Origin: Isochrysis galbana
Taxonomy: Eukaryota; Haptophyta; Isochrysidales; Isochrysidaceae
DNA: 64,000 bases
Assembly (NCBI GenBank): GCA_018136815.1
Contig: CM030932.1
Location: forward strand, 2,835,019 to 2,899,018
Reading direction: 5' to 3'
Part shown: positions 28,501-41,100 of the stretch, piece after piece
Position numbering within the stretch: position 1 is the stretch's first letter
How the letters are laid out: the number at the start of each line of letters is the position of its first letter
Notes under the pieces: model-generated
The model's input: only the letters and a program-made list of their open reading frames with translations
The model's database searches: none
Told to the model about the DNA's origin: nothing
Made by a program: the position numbers and the translations under genes

Positions 28501-31206
28501 CGAGGGCTAGGCTATGATGGCGTGCCTAACCCCTCTAATTCAGCAAAGGCATCCCCATACTCTTCAATACCATTCGTGCCGCAGACGGTAGCCGCCGCTA
28601 TCGAGCGAGTGCCCCACGTCGATGAATCTTCTCCGTCCAGGCCAGCCTCTAATCCAACCACCCCGTCACCCGGAGCCGGAACCTCGCTTCCAGTAGAATC
28701 TATCGCGGACACGCCGCCGCCGCTCTACCCTCGTCACTGCCTCTATGTCCGCGATCTCGTGGTCTGCCGTGCCGATGGCGACCGCGCAGCTCAAGGGTTC
28801 GTTCTCCCGGACGTTGCCCTCACGGTGAACAGCACCCTGGCTGACACTGGAGCGGGCCCGTCAGTAATCACCACTGCTCTTCTCGATCGACTACCTGAAG
28901 ACGCTTGCGTCGAACGCGTATCGGACGCTACCGTCCCCAACCTACATGGGCCGGACGGCCTTCCTCTCATCACTAGGGGCCGGGCTAGCCTCGTCTTCTC
29001 CTTGTCCGGTCGCCTCTTCCGTCATTCGTTCGCGGTCATCGAAGGAAACCCGATGCTGCTGCTCGGGAACGATTTTTTGGCCGCCCACTCCGCTACCATT
29101 TCTCTCGACGCCGCGAGCTCGGAGGGAAGCCTCCGCCTCCGTCCTGCCTCTGGCGATTCAGAAGACTCTTCAAGAGTCCTTTCCGAATGCGTAGTCAGAG
29201 TTTCCACGGCGCCACCCCCAGTCGCGGACTCCGGCTTCGTCGGAGCTATCTCGATGTCACCCGGTCAGCCGCTGACTGTCGACTTTCTGGAGAGGTCGAC
29301 GGCAACACGAGAGATCCCGGCCGGATCGGAGGGTGAGGCTGCTGCTGATGCTAGGCAGCCACTCTATACACCTCTCTTTGAGTCTGCCGACGAGTTTGCG
29401 GCCAAAGCTCCGGCGTCTACCTCGTCCGAATATCTTCTCTACACGGAGCAAGCGGTGACGATTCCTGCCTTCCACCGCGCAACCATCTGGGTCAGGGTTC
29501 CGCTGGCTCTCCGAGATCATTCGGACTGCGCGATGCTGGTCGACCGCCTACCAAACCGCGAGGCTCTCGATTCGTCCCCTCTCGTAATGCCCACGGTGGT
29601 CACGCCCACGGACGATCATCGCATCGCGGTGACGATCGTCCACACCGGGGTCAATGCGCTGACCCTGCCGTCTCTGCATCCGATAGCTTCGCTCCAGGTG
29701 CGCTTCAAGTTGCACCGGGGCTGGACTCCGACTGGAAGCGAGGGGGATGGTGACCCTGTCACCGCGCTGAGCGAGGAGCAACGAGCCCTACTCGACTCAG
29801 CCACCATCGATCCAGACCGGCTTCTTTCCGACGATCAACGAGAAGAAGTACGCCAACTCTTGGCCCGGCGCATCAAAGCTTTCGCGTTGCACCCGGGGGC
29901 TCCAAACCATACGCACGTTCTCGAGGTGGAGTTGCCACTCAACCCCGGCGCTGTTCCTCACCGGCATGCTCCGTCTAGAGTGGGCCGCGCAGGCGAGCTC
30001 ATCATAGAAGAGGAGGTAGCCAAGATGGAAGCCGCCGGCATTATTCGCAAGTCAAATTCGGCTTGGGCTTCCCGAGTAGTCCTGGTCAGCAAGAAAGATG
30101 GCTCCGTTCGATTCTGCGTGGACTACCGCGACACTAACGCCAAGCTACGCGTCGAGGATAGCCCTCTACCCCTCATTGTAGAGGCTATTGATAGGCTAGC
30201 GTCCGGCCAAGGGCCGCTCAGTTCTCTCTTTTTATGTACTCTCGATTTAGCCTCTGGTTTTTGGGGCATCCCGATCAAAGAATCGCACAAACATATCACC
30301 GCTTTCACCACCCACCGCGGCAAATACGAGTTCAACTTTCTACCGTTCGGCATCCAATCAGGTCCCTCCTACATGTGCCGCTTGATGGACATCGTTCTCG
30401 GTGCGCTAGCGTGGGAGATCTGCATGCCTTACCTCGATGATGTGGGCATCTGGTCAACGGGCGTGGGTCCTTCCGAAGAGGCCAGGGCACAAGCTTCGTT
30501 CGAGCAAATGCTTCACCGGCTAGACCTAGTTCTCGAGCGGCTAGAGTGGGCCGGCCTGACCTGCAAGATGTCCAAGTGTGTCTTCTTTGCCACCTCTACG
30601 GAGTACCTCGGTCACGTTGTCTCGAGGGAAGGTCTCAAGATGGACCCGAAGAAGGTCGCAGCTGTCGCCGACATCGACCCGTCATCCATCAACTCCTTGG
30701 AAGCGGTTCGATCTTTCCTCGGCCTTTGCTCCTACTACCGTCGATTCATTCGCCAATTCGCCGCTAAGGCTGCTCCTCTCACTGCCCTCACGCGGAAGGG
30801 CTGTGACGTGGCAAAGGAGTCTCAGTCCGAGGAGTGTCGCCGAGCTATCCAAGAGCTCAAGACAGCGATCACTTCGGAGCCCGTCTTGACTCCACCCAGG
30901 GATGATCGGCCCTTCATCGTCAAGACCGATGGGGCTAGCAAGTTGGGCATCGCCGGCATCCTCTCGCAGCTAGGAGACGATAACCGTGAACGAGTCGTTG
31001 GGTACTACGCTCGCAGTCTCACCTCGGCCGAACGCCATTGGACGGTGACCGAGATTGAACTCTTGGCCGCCCTGGAATCCATCCGAAATTGGCGACCCTA
31101 CCTTTGGGGGCGTCGGTTCAAGTTAGTCGTCGACCACTCCGCGCTGCGATGGCTGCATACCATGAAGGATCAAGTAGCCGGTGGGCCAGCCTCTCGGCTG
31201 ACTCGT
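25555..31206 (+). CDS. pol: Gypsy Pol with methyltransferase-like domain (copy A, truncated by gap)
   Basis: Open in the gag frame directly after the TAG at 25552-25554; the first internal ATG is at 25720. Order: Ser-rich linker, cytosine-methyltransferase-like domain (about 27004-27573, with HPPCTYLS), long linker, retropepsin with DTG (LADTGAGPSVI, near 28842) and LLLGNDFL, reverse transcriptase (FCVDYRDTN, FLPFGIQSGP, YLDD near 30430), and RNase H up to LRWLHTMKDQVAGG, where the N run begins. Except near the gap it is base-for-base like copy B. Enzymes for DNA synthesis from the element's RNA; the C-terminal integrase and chromodomain are missing here only because of the gap. Confidence 0.92.
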
Positions 31207-31306
31207 NNNNNNNNNNNNNNNNNNNNNNNNNNNNNNNNNNNNNNNNNNNNNNNNNNNNNNNNNNNNNNNNNNNNNNNNNNNNNNNNNNNNNNNNNNNNNN
31301 NNNNNN
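31207..31306. other. Assembly gap (100 N)
   Basis: Exactly 100 N, a conventional scaffold-gap size. It joins the RNase H region of copy A to position 11 of an LTR, an arrangement no retrotransposon would have by itself. Confidence 0.97.
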
Positions 31307-32084
31307 ATCCTAGATGATGCGATTTCCAGGCTCTTATTTCCAGGTCCTTCGCCGTGCGGCCACACGGTGAAGCTCAGGTACATCTAGGTTGGTAGGGTTC
31401 GTCCCTAGCGATCTAGAATTCGAGTTCTCGTTTCGTTCCTTCTAGCCTGTTTGTCAGGTCTAGATTCCAGGTTTCCTCCTTTCGGGTAATCTTGACCCAA
31501 AGGAGCCAGGTCGCCTGTCACTCGCTGCGCGCTTGTCTCAGGCTCTCGAGTTACCTTGTGAAGGCTTGTTTAGCTTCTTGCAAGGCTTGTTGTTTCTTGT
31601 TGGGTTCCGGTTCTTTCTTGGGACCTGCTGACTTTCGTTGTTGTCCAGGCCTGTTCTTCGTAGGTTCTGCTTGGCCTGGTTAGGGTTTCGTTGAATCCCG
31701 CGTTCGGCGTTTGGCGTTGGCGTTCGGAAATTTCCTCTCACATTCCCTAGGTCCGCTACCCTTGGCTTGTAGGTCCTTGCTTCTTTCTTCTCGGTCAAGG
31801 TTTTGGCGAGCGAGTCGGTTGCTCTAGCCGCTCGAGATTTGAGGTTTAATTTGCCATCTCCCCTTGGAGATCGGTGTAGGTTCGCTTCCTAGGTGAGGGA
31901 ATCTTTCCCCTTGATGCAAGTTACATGCAAGCCTTGGCCCCTTTGGTGTTTCTTCCCCTTGGTTGCTACTCAGGGTTGTTCGTTAGAAGCGTCTAGAAGG
32001 TTCACGCTCAACGGCAAGATTTATTCGTCGTGAAGACATCTCGTTGCGATCTGTATCCAAAGTGATCGCCGTGGTCGCGCGACA
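31307..32084 (+). repeat. 5' LTR of copy B (first 10 bases lost in the gap)
   Basis: Begins inside the LTR (atcctagatg) and ends GCGACA. It has several substitutions shared with copy C and two or more single-base deletions relative to the other copies. Confidence 0.85.
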
Positions 32085-32477
32085 GACGCTCCCCTTCGGA
32101 CTCTCCGCTACGTGGGAAGTTACAACGGAGACACGCTCCGGCCGTCGCTGCGGAGTCTCTCTCTCTCTCGCTCTCTCTCTCCGTCTCTCGCGACGTGTTT
32201 GAGTTATCGGTGATTTGGGGTCGCGGTTGCTTGATAATTTGCTTTGTTTGGGTGAATGATTCCGGTGTGTTCGTGAGTCGGTGTATCCTGTTGTTCTCAG
32301 CTCTTGTCCGTCGTTGTTCGCTGCGTCGCTGCACTCAAGCAGCTTAGGCTCCCTCCCTGAGGGAAGAGTTCTTTGTAGGTCTAACAATCTCTTACAACCC
32401 AACACACTAGGGCCGCTAGAGCGCCTCGCCGCCCCACAGTCCTTCGTTCGCCGTTCGTTCCCTGTCCATACACCCGA

Positions 32478-35185
32478 ATGGGGTTGCCCGACCCAGTCCA
32501 GAATTTCATTCACCCGACTCCCGGTGGGGAGGAGGGACAAAGCGCCGCGCTAGCCGCCGGTGCCGCTCGCGACGGAGTGGCTCAGAGCCCTCCGGTAGCG
32601 CTCGACCCGACAAGCACGAAATCTAAGCTCGCGTCCTCGGCGCAGAGGAGGAACCTCTCAGGGAACCTTCTCTGCCCGCTGCAGCTTCTGTTCCCGTTGG
32701 ATGTCCGAGTGATCCCACGGCCTCTGAGGCTGCACCAGTGGCACCCATCACTCCGGCTGCTATCTCCACGACTGGCTCCGATCAGCTCGTGGCGGATGGC
32801 GAGTCTTGGTCCGCTGCCCTCGGCACCCACCGGGTGCAATCACAGCGGGCCATGGTGGAGCATGACCCTCTCCCGCATGAAGCCAACTTCAGCGTCGCTG
32901 AGTTGGCCCATGAGGTGGAGGAGGGTCCCTCCCTCTGATTCAATTTGACCCGCCTCCTCACCTTCGAGATGATGAGTCTGAGGTGGGTGAAGCTGAGGTG
33001 ATCAGCTTCCGAAGCCCGCCTACCGGGACTATGCCCCGCCGTCATCAAAAGGGGTCCTTGATCAAGAGATCACCCCGATCGAGACGGCCGCGGCGCGTCA
33101 GGATGCGGAAATGGCAAGGCTTCAGGCGGAGACCAACACCCTAAAAGGGGCTGTGGAGCGCTACACTCATCCCTTGCCGCGGCAGAGGCGAGGGAGGGCT
33201 TCTCCGGGATCAAGTTGAAGCAGGGTTCAAAGCCCTGACTCAGCTACTCCAAGCCCGCCAAGAGCCCGCTTCAAGTCCGTCGATGGATCGGACCGAGGCG
33301 GCTGCGGATTCTGCTAGGCCGGTTCAGAGGGAACCACCCATGGGCGAGCCTCCTGCTCTAGACCCAAAGGGCCACAGCTCTCCGGCTTCTAGGGTTCCAC
33401 GGTCGGCGTACCCGACCTCTAAATCGGAATCCCGCCGCCAGGACCAAAGCCCTTACCGGGGCCCGACCCCGATGGTGCCACTTCGCCACCCTCGTGACCC
33501 CTGCCTCGCGTGGGATGGATGAGCGAGAGGCAGTTGTAAGCGAGTGGAAAAATCTCCTCGCCCTGCCTTCACGCGATCTGCCGCCCTTTACCGCGACTCC
33601 GACGAGCACGAGCTCATCCACACCATTTTGAAGAGCAACCTCTCCTGGCGGGCAACGTTTGGCATTGCCGAATTTTCATGGAGGAGGACCACTTGCTCAA
33701 ATGGGTGCGTAGCCGCTTCTCAGCCGAGCAAACCCTTCAGCATCAGGTCAGGATGGGCAAAGAGCTTTCGGAGCTCCGCTTCCCAAAGGCCCTCGCCTCC
33801 GATAACGTTCAAACCGCGGCGACAGCCTGGAACGAATTTCGGCTAACTCTCATCAAGCCGTTGGAGCGGGCACTAGCGCTCGGCTGCGATCATCGCGAAA
33901 TATTTACCTCCTCCTCGCGGCAGCCGGAGCCAATTCCAGCGGCAATTCTCGCATCTTCGCCTTCCTCCTCGATCTAGTGGAGGACCGCGCCCTCGCTCTC
34001 AATCCTGTCCTCGCTGCTGACGTCCTTCTTCGCAAATGCGACGGGACCTTCGCAAACGGGGCCGATGGTTTCGCGAAAGACTCGGCGTCGATGGAGTGGG
34101 ACCGCATGAGGGAGCGCGAGGCTGGCGCTGATCTATGTGAGCTCAGCAAGAATTTGGTTCGCGCCTACATCCGCAAGCTTGGCGATTCCGCGGTTGACTC
34201 CACCAACGTGTGGGATCATCCAAACATGGCCCATGAGATCAACCAGAGGTTCGAAGAAATCATCCGGAACGATAAGGTTGATCCTCAGCGCGGCGTCGAT
34301 AATGCTATTAAATTTGCGGAGGTGCTCGCGGAGACTCGTTTCCGCGTAGAGAACCACGAGCTAGGTCGGTCGGCGCTCTCGTGCGTCAACCTCTGCCAAC
34401 GGTACCTCAGCCCTTACGAGCAGGCTCGGGTGAAGCGTCATCAATCCCGGCCCTCGACGAAGCAAACCGTGGCTAGCGTACGCACTAAAGCCTCAGGCGA
34501 GGCAAAGAACGAGACTTCCTCGTCCCAGAAGACCGCTTCGACCACGGACATGGTTGCCGCCGTGCAGGCGGCCGTCCAAGCTACCGTGGCGGAAGCTCTT
34601 CGCGGACAGGGACATTCGCCTGCTTCGAAGCCTGATTATCGGGCTGCTGCACCGCCGGCAAGTTACCACTCCAACTCACCGTTGCCGGCTATACTGACCG
34701 ATCCACCGGGTCGAAAGGGAGGCTCGTCTCGGCCGCCCAGCCGTCGCTGCGATCCGCCGGCGAACGGCCAAGGGCTACCGCCCGATTTGGGCGTATCCCG
34801 GTGGACGCCCGAGCTTTGGAATCGGGCCCGAGCCCGCTTCTGGGCCGTAGCAGGCTATGCCAAGCACCCAAGGGTCTCGGCGGCGCTAGCAAAGTGCCGA
34901 CCGGCCGATAATTCAATGGAAACTCCACGAACGGACGATATCAATAGGGGAATCTCCGAATGGACGAACGAAAACGGCTGTGCCTTCTGCGCTTTCCGAC
35001 CTCACGCTCCTCCTGGCACTCCAGCCAGCGAAGCCTGGAAATATGGCACGGGAGACGGTGCTCACAACCCCGTCATCTGTCAGCCATATATTCGCTTTCT
35101 GTGTGAGGCTGGCTGCGGAGAGTGTGGATCGGACGAGCACATTCATAAGCTTCTTCGCTCGATGGTCCGGGTTAAGCCTCAGTAG
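32478..35185 (+). pseudogene. gag: Gypsy gag, copy B (multiple one- and two-base deletions)
   Basis: Same protein as 22837-25554, but broken by about nine one- or two-base losses, nearly all within or beside C or G runs (near 32640, 32927, 33016, 33161, 33198, 33512, 33582, 33646, 33911). From 33977 to the stop at 35185 the sequence equals copy A. The pattern looks like uncorrected long-read errors beside a gap rather than decay, so the gene may be intact in reality. Confidence 0.8.
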
Positions 35186-38100
35186 GGGTCCGGCGGGGTC
35201 CCCGTCCTTCAAACCCTGGCGGAGAACATCGCGGGCGGTGGGCCCGAACGCCACCACCACCATCCCGATCCGATCCCTACGCCGCTTGGGGAGAAGAGCT
35301 GTCAACGCGGCGATTCTCCCCCTGTCTCTAGCTCTATTCAGTCCTCGACGGTGGGAGCCGCCTCGCCGGCTGAAGCCCCCGCCGAACGGCTATCTCGGAA
35401 GCCGGAGTCGACACTTGACCCGGGCTCCTGGAAACAGGTTTGCCCCGGAGATCGTCGCGACCCGACTCTCCGAAATTCGTGTACGTCTACAAGTTCTTCT
35501 ATTACTTCGCACGCTATTAGGATGTTAGGGGCTGATTCTCGCACGCTGCCCCTCTTGGAGTCTGTTTCTACGGATACTATGCTGTCATCGGTTCCTTCTA
35601 ACTCTCCTAGGTCTTTCGACGCATCTTCATCCCTGGATTCACCCCCCGACGGCCCTGCCCAAGGGGGTGGGCTAGGTAGATTCGACGCGTCTTCGGTCTC
35701 TTCGTTTCGTAAACGAACAGTTGTGAAGCCCTCGAGGGCTGTCGACTCGGTATCATCTTCTGCTCTAGGTTCTATGGATAGGTCCGACGTGGCCGCTGCC
35801 GCGTACGAAAACGTTGTTGCTGCTTTACCTGTTTCTGCTCTTTCCCGGCGGGACCCCTCTGGAGACCTCTCTCCCAAGGGCCATAGCCGGAGCCGCTCTG
35901 CGGACGAATCGTCGTTGTCTACCGTAGGTTCTCGTGCTGTTGAGGCGGAGACTAGTGTCTCCTCTTCACCTCTCTCCCCGGTTCGTTATATTTCTCCGTC
36001 ATCGTGTTCATTCTCTCGTCTCGAAGTTGCACCTGTTCTCGTTTCTGACCTGGTTCCCGACCCGGAAGGGTCGGCTTCCGGGGTCGATGAAGTTGAAGGT
36101 TCCAAGGGAGCTGCGGCTTTCCGCGCTCACGCCGTGGTCACCCCAGACTCGGGAGACGCAGGGGCCGTCGATTACGATCTCTCGTCGCGCCCCACACGGA
36201 CGCCGGCGTCTCCTCTTTCTCTCGGCTCTCCGGAGGATCCCTGTTCCAGGGATCGCCCGCCGGAGCCAACCCCCTTCAGGTCTAGCCCACCGAAACTTCA
36301 GGGCGACGACCCCTCCCCCTGAATTCTACTGCCGAGGCCATCCACCGGATCGCCGTGGTTGGTTGTTCCTCGGCCGCCAAGTCTACTGAAGCTGCCCGCG
36401 CCCCTACGCGCGAGCTCCAAATGTTAGCCGCCTCCCGTGCCCGGGCTAGCGGTTCCTCCGTCATCTTGCCCCGCCATCTCGCCGAAGCTGCTCTAGCCTT
36501 GCGGCGGCCGCACGCGAGCACTCATTCATCACCCTCTGCCGTACTGCCGACGCATTTTGACGAGCTTTGCGCTGAGTTAGCGGCGATCCACGACGCCGTG
36601 ACGTTCGACGCGGCCGAGGGGATTCCTCCACCCCGCGTTCTAGTCGTCGGTGAAGCTAGCGGGGTCGTGTCTTCGATGTTCCTACTCGCCGGAGCGCACG
36701 TCGCGACGTGCGATCTACGACCGTCGGAGATCGACTACATTCCCCACTTCTGCGGAGATGCTCTTCACATTCAAAACCTCGGTTGGGACCTCGTGGTCGC
36801 GCATCCGCCGTGCACGTATTTGTCGGCGGTGAGTTGCCAGTGGCTCGATCGGGAGCCGGGACGACGCCAGGCTCTCGAATCCGCCGCTAGAGTCTTCCTC
36901 GCCATGGCAAGCGCCAACGCGCCTTTCGTTGCCGTCGAAAATCCTCGAATGCACGCGGAAGCCTCCGCCTTAGTCGGGGGGTTGCGACCGCGGCAGTTTG
37001 TGCAGCCGTGGCAGCACGGCACGGGCCATCAAAAAGCAACTGGCCTGTACCTGACGGCTTCACTCCCGCCCCTGCAGCCTTCGAAGATTGTCGAGGGACG
37101 TCTATCCGCGATGGCGGATCTATCGCCGTCGCCCCACCGTGGCGCCCTTCGCAGCCGCACCTGTGTGGGCATTGCCGGTGCAATGGCGGCCCAGTGGATG
37201 CCGGTCTTGCGCCGTTATGCGCGCGAAGCCAAGGCGTCGCGTTCGCTCGACTTCACGGTGGACTGGGCAATTTCCCAAGCCGCTGCCAGCTTGAGAGAAC
37301 GCCCTTCGCTTTGCTCGACCGGCTTCGAACTGGCTGAGCCGAGGACGGCTCTGGCTCGCTTCATGGAGGGGGGAGGCGAGGCAGCTTCTAGCTCTCACCT
37401 CACGCCTCCCAGCGGTACGCTAGTGTCCGATTCGGTAGTCGTGATCTCAGACGCGGGCCCCGTTGCCGATGCGTCTCGCCTGCTCCATCGGAAGGACTCG
37501 GAAACCAACGCATCGCAAGACGGGACCGTGGCGGAAGTGGACTGCTTCACGCCGTGGGAGTGGCCCATAAGGGACCGCTCTACAACGCCAGGCCCTCCAA
37601 ACACGGTGAAGAAGCGCCGCAGCAAGTGGCAGGTCTTCGATCGTGATGTAATTTCGGGGGTCCATCGGTGGCAGGATGTCACGCCTTCCATCGCCCAAGA
37701 AATCGCTGAGCAAGCGGCAGCTGCGGAGCCGTCGGAACCTTCCATCTTGTCTCGACTGGGCTCCCAAGGCATCAATGCACTATCTCCGAGCGCCTCCTTC
37801 ACGGCTGGCGACGAGGGAGTGGCCGAACTGACCAATTCGTTCGTAGCCGAAAGGCCACTCGAAACCTGGGATGTCGGGCCCGACTCGGGAGAAGATGACA
37901 CGCCCGAGATGCCAGAACACCGGAGCATGCAGACCCTCGAGACCAAGCCCTCCGACGCCGCCGAAGGAGAGGGTACTCCACGGGCACTGTGTGGCGATGG
38001 GGGTGCCGCTAGGGGCCTCAGTGCGGCTGGTTTTTCCGAGTTGTCGAAGCTTCCGAAGACAGCCTTGCAAAAGTCCCTGGAGAAGGAATGGTCACGCCAA

Positions 38101-41100
38101 ATGGATCAACCTCGGCATCCGACGGACCGTCGAGGGCTAGGCTATGATGGCGTGCCTAACCCCTCTAATTCAGCAAAGGCATCCCCATACTCTTCAATAC
38201 CATTCGTGCCGCAGACGGTAGCCGCCGCTATCGAGCGAGTGCCCCACGTCGATGAATCTTCTCCGTCCAGGCCAGCCTCTAATCCAACCACCCCGTCACC
38301 CGGAGCCGGAACCTCGCTTCCAGTAGAATCTATCGCGGACACGCCGCCGCCGCTCTACCCTCGTCACTGCCTCTATGTCCGCGATCTCGTGGTCTGCCGT
38401 GCCGATGGCGACCGCGCAGCTCAAGGGTTCGTTCTCCCGGACGTTGCCCTCACGGTGAACAGCACCCTGGCTGACACTGGAGCGGGCCCGTCAGTAATCA
38501 CCACTGCTCTTCTCGATCGACTACCTGAAGACGCTTGCGTCGAACGCGTATCGGACGCTACCGTCCCCAACCTACATGGGCCGGACGGCCTTCCTCTCAT
38601 CACTAGGGGCCGGGCTAGCCTCGTCTTCTCCTTGTCCGGTCGCCTCTTCCGTCATTCGTTCGCGGTCATCGAAGGAAACCCGATGCTGCTGCTCGGGAAC
38701 GATTTTTTGGCCGCCCACTCCGCTACCATTTCTCTCGACGCCGCGAGCTCGGAGGGAAGCCTCCGCCTCCGTCCTGCCTCTGGCGATTCAGAAGACTCTT
38801 CAAGAGTCCTTTCCGAATGCGTAGTCAGAGTTTCCACGGCGCCACCCCCAGTCGCGGACTCCGGCTTCGTCGGAGCTATCTCGATGTCACCCGGTCAGCC
38901 GCTGACTGTCGACTTTCTGGAGAGGTCGACGGCAACACGAGAGATCCCGGCCGGATCGGAGGGTGAGGCTGCTGCTGATGCTAGGCAGCCACTCTATACA
39001 CCTCTCTTTGAGTCTGCCGACGAGTTTGCGGCCAAAGCTCCGGCGTCTACCTCGTCCGAATATCTTCTCTACACGGAGCAAGCGGTGACGATTCCTGCCT
39101 TCCACCGCGCAACCATCTGGGTCAGGGTTCCGCTGGCTCTCCGAGATCATTCGGACTGCGCGATGCTGGTCGACCGCCTACCAAACCGCGAGGCTCTCGA
39201 TTCGTCCCCTCTCGTAATGCCCACGGTGGTCACGCCCACGGACGATCATCGCATCGCGGTGACGATCGTCCACACCGGGGTCAATGCGCTGACCCTGCCG
39301 TCTCTGCATCCGATAGCTTCGCTCCAGGTGCGCTTCAAGTTGCACCGGGGCTGGACTCCGACTGGAAGCGAGGGGGATGGTGACCCTGTCACCGCGCTGA
39401 GCGAGGAGCAACGAGCCCTACTCGACTCAGCCACCATCGATCCAGACCGGCTTCTTTCCGACGATCAACGAGAAGAAGTACGCCAACTCTTGGCCCGGCG
39501 CATCAAAGCTTTCGCGTTGCACCCGGGGGCTCCAAACCATACGCACGTTCTCGAGGTGGAGTTGCCACTCAACCCCGGCGCTGTTCCTCACCGGCATGCT
39601 CCGTCTAGAGTGGGCCGCGCAGGCGAGCTCATCATAGAAGAGGAGGTAGCCAAGATGGAAGCCGCCGGCATTATTCGCAAGTCAAATTCGGCTTGGGCTT
39701 CCCGAGTAGTCCTGGTCAGCAAGAAAGATGGCTCCGTTCGATTCTGCGTGGACTACCGCGACACTAACGCCAAGCTACGCGTCGAGGATAGCCCTCTACC
39801 CCTCATTGTAGAGGCTATTGATAGGCTAGCGTCCGGCCAAGGGCCGCTCAGTTCTCTCTTTTTATGTACTCTCGATTTAGCCTCTGGTTTTTGGGGCATC
39901 CCGATCAAAGAATCGCACAAACATATCACCGCTTTCACCACCCACCGCGGCAAATACGAGTTCAACTTTCTACCGTTCGGCATCCAATCAGGTCCCTCCT
40001 ACATGTGCCGCTTGATGGACATCGTTCTCGGTGCGCTAGCGTGGGAGATCTGCATGCCTTACCTCGATGATGTGGGCATCTGGTCAACGGGCGTGGGTCC
40101 TTCCGAAGAGGCCAGGGCACAAGCTTCGTTCGAGCAAATGCTTCACCGGCTAGACCTAGTTCTCGAGCGGCTAGAGTGGGCCGGCCTGACCTGCAAGATG
40201 TCCAAGTGTGTCTTCTTTGCCACCTCTACGGAGTACCTCGGTCACGTTGTCTCGAGGGAAGGTCTCAAGATGGACCCGAAGAAGGTCGCAGCTGTCGCCG
40301 ACATCGACCCGTCATCCATCAACTCCTTGGAAGCGGTTCGATCTTTCCTCGGCCTTTGCTCCTACTACCGTCGATTCATTCGCCAATTCGCCGCTAAGGC
40401 TGCTCCTCTCACTGCCCTCACGCGGAAGGGCTGTGACGTGGCAAAGGAGTCTCAGTCCGAGGAGTGTCGCCGAGCTATCCAAGAGCTCAAGACAGCGATC
40501 ACTTCGGAGCCCGTCTTGACTCCACCCAGGGATGATCGGCCCTTCATCGTCAAGACCGATGGGGCTAGCAAGTTGGGCATCGCCGGCATCCTCTCGCAGC
40601 TAGGAGACGATAACCGTGAACGAGTCGTTGGGTACTACGCTCGCAGTCTCACCTCGGCCGAACGCCATTGGACGGTGACCGAGATTGAACTCTTGGCCGC
40701 CCTGGAATCCATCCGAAATTGGCGACCCTACCTTTGGGGGCGTCGGTTCAAGTTAGTCGTCGACCACTCCGCGCTGCGATGGCTGCATACCATGAAGGAT
40801 CAAGTAGCCGGTGGGCCAGCCTCTCGGCTGACTCGGTGGGCTCTCAAGTTGGCTGAGTACCGGTTCGACGTCGAACATAAACCAGGAGCTGTTCATGAAG
40901 ATGCTGACGGGCTGTCCCGGCTAGCATCCCTGGAGCCGGAACACGAAGACGAACCACTCGCCGGCCTAGCGTCACTGGCGGCGCGTGAGCCTGGCTCAGA
41001 GTCTCTAGCCGAGCAGGAACGGTCCCATCCGGTGGCTGCCATCACGCGCTCCGTAGCTACGGCGCGAGGGCTTCAAGCTTTGGATCGATCTCGTCGTCGA

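Larger units (their letters stand above)
21650..31206 (+). mobile_element. Ty3/gypsy chromovirus copy A (5' LTR to RNase H, then assembly gap)
   Basis: LTR 21650-22439 (790 bp, TGTCGC...GCGACA), primer-binding-like site, gag 22837-25554, then pol open to the N run at 31207. Its LTR looks identical to the LTR at 43228-44017, not to the one just after the gap. No target duplication can be assessed because the 3' end is lost in the gap. Confidence 0.93.

Noticed and set aside
32478..33976. Copy B gag as a decayed pseudogene of biological origin
   Set aside because: The differences from copy A are small losses in or beside C/G runs and are confined to the stretch next to the gap; an assembly artefact is more likely, though unproven.
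36634..37203. Bacterial or phage contamination as the source of the methyltransferase-like sequence
   Set aside because: It lies in the same uninterrupted frame as protease, RT and integrase and is present in two copies of the element.
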